Position numbers and translations under genes: made by a program. Under the pieces are notes generated by a model. That model made no database searches and was not told the origin of the DNA. It worked only from the letters and a program-made list of their open reading frames with translations. Positions 5,579-7,324 of a stretch of DNA of 7,324 nt are shown here, in pieces. This DNA comes from Lachnoclostridium sp. Its GTDB lineage: Bacteria > Bacillota > Clostridia > Lachnospirales > Lachnospiraceae. Position 1 is the first letter of the stretch; every line of letters starts with the position of its first letter. Where the stretch lies: positions 964 through 8,287 of the forward strand of contig DMCD01000130.1 of the NCBI GenBank assembly GCA_003445895.1, given 5' to 3'.

Positions 5579-6861
5579 CAGTTGGACTGGTACTTATCGC
5601 GGTCTTTCTCGCTGCGATTCTCTTCGGACTCCCGCTGAGCATGGGGATGGGCCTGGGAACGATGGCGTCTCTCTGGGTCGGAAAGATGGATATTTCCACG
5701 CTGCCGATGCTGATCCAGAAGGGTGCAAACAGCTATACCCTTGTATCGATCCCCTACTTTATTCTGGCCGCCAATATCATGAACACCGGCGGAATTACCA
5801 ACCGGATTTTCGATTTCTGTGAGTCCCTCTGCTGCTGGATGCACGGCGGCCTTGCACAGGTCAATGTTCTCGCCAGCGTGATTTTTGCCGGCATTTCCGG
5901 AACATCCTCCGGCGATGCGGCCGGACTCGGCATGATCGAGATTGAGGCGATGACCAGAAAAGGATATGACCGGAAATGGTCTGTGGGCATCACCATGGCC
6001 TCCTCCATTCTTGGACCGATTATTCCTCCGTCTGTAGGATTTATCGTCTATGCCAGCCTTGCCGGGGTATCCGTGGCTGAACTGTTTGTGGCCGGCCTTC
6101 TGCCAGGCATCGTTCTGGCTCTTCTTCTGATGGTGGCCAATTATTTTATCGCTGTCAGCGGCAAGGTTGACTGCCCTCCGCCGGTAAAATTCGACCCGGC
6201 CAGAGTGGTCTATACATTCAAAAGGGGATTCTTTGCACTCCTTGCACCGGTTATTATTCTGGCATCCCTGCTGTCCGGTATGGCTACTGCCACAGAGACA
6301 GGCGTTATCGCGGTCGTTTATGCGTTCATCGCCAGCGCCATTTACCGCGAACTGCACTGGAAAGACCTGGTTGAGACGCTGAAGAATACCATTGAATCTT
6401 CGGCAGTGATCATGTTCTTAATCGGTATGGGCTACGGTATCGGATATGTGCTGACGCTGGAGAAAATCCCCCATAAGCTGACCCAGCTTCTTCTGGGCAT
6501 CACAACCGACAAGAATGTGCTGCTTCTTCTGATTCTCATTTTCCTTACCATTCTGGGAATGTTCATGGAAGCGACCGTCATCCGCATCATTACGGTGCCG
6601 CTGCTTCTCCCTGTGGTAAATGCCATGGGAATCAATCTCCTCCATTTCGGCGTAGTGCATACCCTAATCGGCCTTCTCGGAACCATGACGCCTCCGGTCG
6701 GGTCAAACCTGATGATCATGTGCACGGTTGCGAAGATGAAGTATTCCGACGTGGTAAAAGCCACGCTGCCCATGTGGGTTCCGCTGATCCTGTCGGTGAT
6801 CATCATCACCTATGTGCCGATCATCACTCTGTGGCTGCCCACGATTGTGTACGGTCACTGA
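5575..6861 (+). CDS. TRAP transporter large membrane subunit (DctM family)
   Basis: The large permease subunit that carries the substrate, usually with sodium, 428 residues and a typical length for the family. It is hydrophobic throughout, consistent with about 11-12 membrane segments or re-entrant hairpins. The two-fold inverted repeat of the ion-transporter superfamily is visible in paired motifs: GISGTSSGDAAGLG (106-119) and SILGPIIPPS (144-153) in the first half, with GMFMEATVIRIITVPLLLPV (328-347) and GTMTPPVGSNL (369-379) in the second. ATATETG (237-243) marks the conserved central segment. The ATG overlaps the DctQ-type stop and has AAGGAGGA at 5561-5568. No frameshift or missing motif is seen, so the transporter looks intact. 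It is the last gene of the cluster and is followed by a strong terminator. Confidence 0.95.
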   Translation: MTVGLVLIAVFLAAILFGLPLSMGMGLGTMASLWVGKMDISTLPMLIQKGANSYTLVSIPYFILAANIMNTGGITNRIFDFCESLCCWMHGGLAQVNVLASVIFAGISGTSSGDAAGLGMIEIEAMTRKGYDRKWSVGITMASSILGPIIPPSVGFIVYASLAGVSVAELFVAGLLPGIVLALLLMVANYFIAVSGKVDCPPPVKFDPARVVYTFKRGFFALLAPVIILASLLSGMATATETGVIAVVYAFIASAIYRELHWKDLVETLKNTIESSAVIMFLIGMGYGIGYVLTLEKIPHKLTQLLLGITTDKNVLLLLILIFLTILGMFMEATVIRIITVPLLLPVVNAMGINLLHFGVVHTLIGLLGTMTPPVGSNLMIMCTVAKMKYSDVVKATLPMWVPLILSVIIITYVPIITLWLPTIVYGH

Positions 6862-6887
6862 TGGCGGCTGTATTTCCCATACTGTCT

Positions 6888-6901
6888 GAATTGAACAATT
6901 C
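6888..6901. repeat. Short palindrome between the last TRAP gene and its terminator
   Basis: GAATTG and CAATTC are separated by two bases, giving a 14-bp perfect dyad just before the terminator stem. It may be a protein-binding site or part of the 3' end of the mRNA. No function is assigned. Confidence 0.4.
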
Positions 6902-6904
6902 CGG

Positions 6905-6940
6905 TACCCCTGCGTTATCCGCACGCAGGGGTATTTTTTT
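6905..6940 (+). terminator. Intrinsic terminator of the TRAP cluster
   Basis: An 11-bp perfect stem (6905-6915 with 6923-6933; TACCCCTGCG and its complement at its core) has a seven-base loop and runs directly into seven T's (6934-6940). It ends the amidohydrolase-TRAP transcript and insulates the following gene. Confidence 0.93.
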
Positions 6941-6956
6941 ATAAGTGCCCGGGTAT

Positions 6957-6985
6957 TTGCTTTCTCCCGCCGGTAGAATTATAAT
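6957..6985 (+). promoter_or_regulatory. Promoter of the NAD(P)H oxidoreductase gene
   Basis: A perfect TATAAT -10 at 6980-6985 lies 17 bp after a TTGCTT -35 candidate at 6957-6962. It sits between the cluster terminator and the next gene, as a promoter should, and gives a start near 6992 and a leader of about 56 nt. Confidence 0.65.
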
Positions 6986-6999
6986 CATATTGATGTGGT

Positions 7000-7014
7000 C
7001 ACAAAGACTTTGTG
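7000..7014. promoter_or_regulatory. Perfect 15-bp palindrome, candidate operator
   Basis: CACAAAG-A-CTTTGTG is a perfect dyad with 7-bp arms and one central base. It lies about 8-22 bases after the predicted transcription start, where a repressor would block the polymerase. The single-base centre rules out a simple hairpin and favours a dimeric DNA-binding protein. The regulator is not in the window. Confidence 0.55.
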
Positions 7015-7030
7015 CAGCGCGGTAAGCGCG

Positions 7031-7040
7031 GAAGAGAGGA
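7031..7040 (+). promoter_or_regulatory. Ribosome binding site for the TTG start at 7048
   Basis: GAAGAGAGGA is a moderate purine-rich Shine-Dalgarno stretch ending seven bases before the TTG at 7048. No ATG lies nearby in the right frame, so the TTG is the best start. Confidence 0.55.
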
Positions 7041-7047
7041 TAAGCCA

Positions 7048-7324
7048 TTGATTCTGTTTATAAATGCCTGTGTCCGTAAGGAGTCGAGGACAAAAATCCT
7101 GGCGGACCGTCTTCTGGCAAAACTAAAAGAAGATACAGAAAGTAATCCGGAAAATGATATAAAGAATACTGCAGAAAATGTTATCGAAGAACTGCGGCTG
7201 GAGGAGATGTCCTTCCCAGCAGCGGATGAGGCCTTTCTCCAGAAGAGAGACGCCCTGCTTGCTGCCGGGAAGTTCGAGGATCCTCTGTTTGCACCGGCAA
7301 GACAATTTGCCAGTGCAGATACTA
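7048..7324 (+). CDS. Flavodoxin-fold NAD(P)H-dependent oxidoreductase, N-terminal fragment
   Basis: The first 92 codons of a gene that continues past the right edge. Read from the TTG, it begins MILFINACVRKESRTKILAD, the first beta strand and FMN-phosphate-binding loop (S/T-rich turn with R) of the FMN-dependent NAD(P)H dehydrogenase/azoreductase group. It continues through LRLEEMSFPAADEAFLQKRD to a segment ending FEDPLFAPARQFASAD, which matches the part just before the AxPxW strand in this family. Members reduce quinones, azo compounds or other electrophiles with NAD(P)H. A low-complexity insert rich in Glu and Asn (about residues 30-45) separates helix 1 from strand 2. It has its own promoter and a palindrome in its leader, so it is probably regulated apart from the TRAP cluster. 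Confidence 0.8.
   Translation, partial: MILFINACVRKESRTKILADRLLAKLKEDTESNPENDIKNTAENVIEELRLEEMSFPAADEAFLQKRDALLAAGKFEDPLFAPARQFASADT

Noticed and set aside
5482..6357. A 291-codon minus-strand frame opposite the TRAP membrane subunits
   Set aside because: It is hydrophilic, rich in His/Arg/Asn, and lies opposite clear membrane-protein genes; a shadow.
7017..7029. GCGC repeated at 7017-7020 and 7026-7029 in the leader of the oxidoreductase gene
   Set aside because: A four-base stem is too short to support a structure or an operator on its own.
1..7324. Mobile elements, CRISPR arrays, tRNA or rRNA genes
   Set aside because: I looked for transposase motifs, regularly spaced repeats and tRNA-like cloverleaf ends, and saw none.

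Overview
The window reads as the chromosome of a Gram-positive anaerobe of the Clostridia, probably a Lachnospiraceae-type gut bacterium. The reasons are the strong AGGAGG-like ribosome binding sites, moderate GC content, frequent TTG starts, intrinsic terminators with U tracts, and a lipoprotein substrate-binding protein with an Ala/Thr/Glu-rich tether. This taxonomic call is an inference from style, not from a marker gene.

Layout, left to right. (1) Positions 1-204 are the 3' end of a gamma-glutamyltransferase-like gene on the + strand. (2) Positions 205-546 hold no convincing protein gene, but they are highly structured: a bidirectional terminator, several hairpins, and an extended -10 promoter facing left. 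Together these could define a small (about 170 nt) minus-strand RNA. (3) A LysR-family regulator (547-1485) ends in its own terminator. (4) A candidate promoter region (1566-1694) precedes a five-gene + strand cluster: a metal-dependent amidohydrolase, a cyclophilin-like protein with a C-terminal helical domain (resembling the cucumopine synthase-like family), and a complete three-part TRAP transporter (lipoprotein binding protein, small DctQ-type and large DctM-type membrane subunits). The cluster ends at a strong terminator (6905-6940). (5) A separate promoter with a perfect 15-bp palindrome drives a flavodoxin-fold NAD(P)H oxidoreductase gene that runs off the right edge.

Working model (inference): the TRAP transporter takes up an organic acid, probably carboxylate-bearing. 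The amidohydrolase and the cyclophilin-like enzyme process it in the cytoplasm, and the LysR protein senses the substrate or a product and controls the cluster. The unusual element is the cyclophilin-like protein. Its family includes opine synthases that join amino acids to 2-oxo acids, so the cluster could handle an opine-like or other cyclised amino-acid compound. An intercistronic hairpin after the binding-protein gene suggests that the cell makes more binding protein than membrane subunits.
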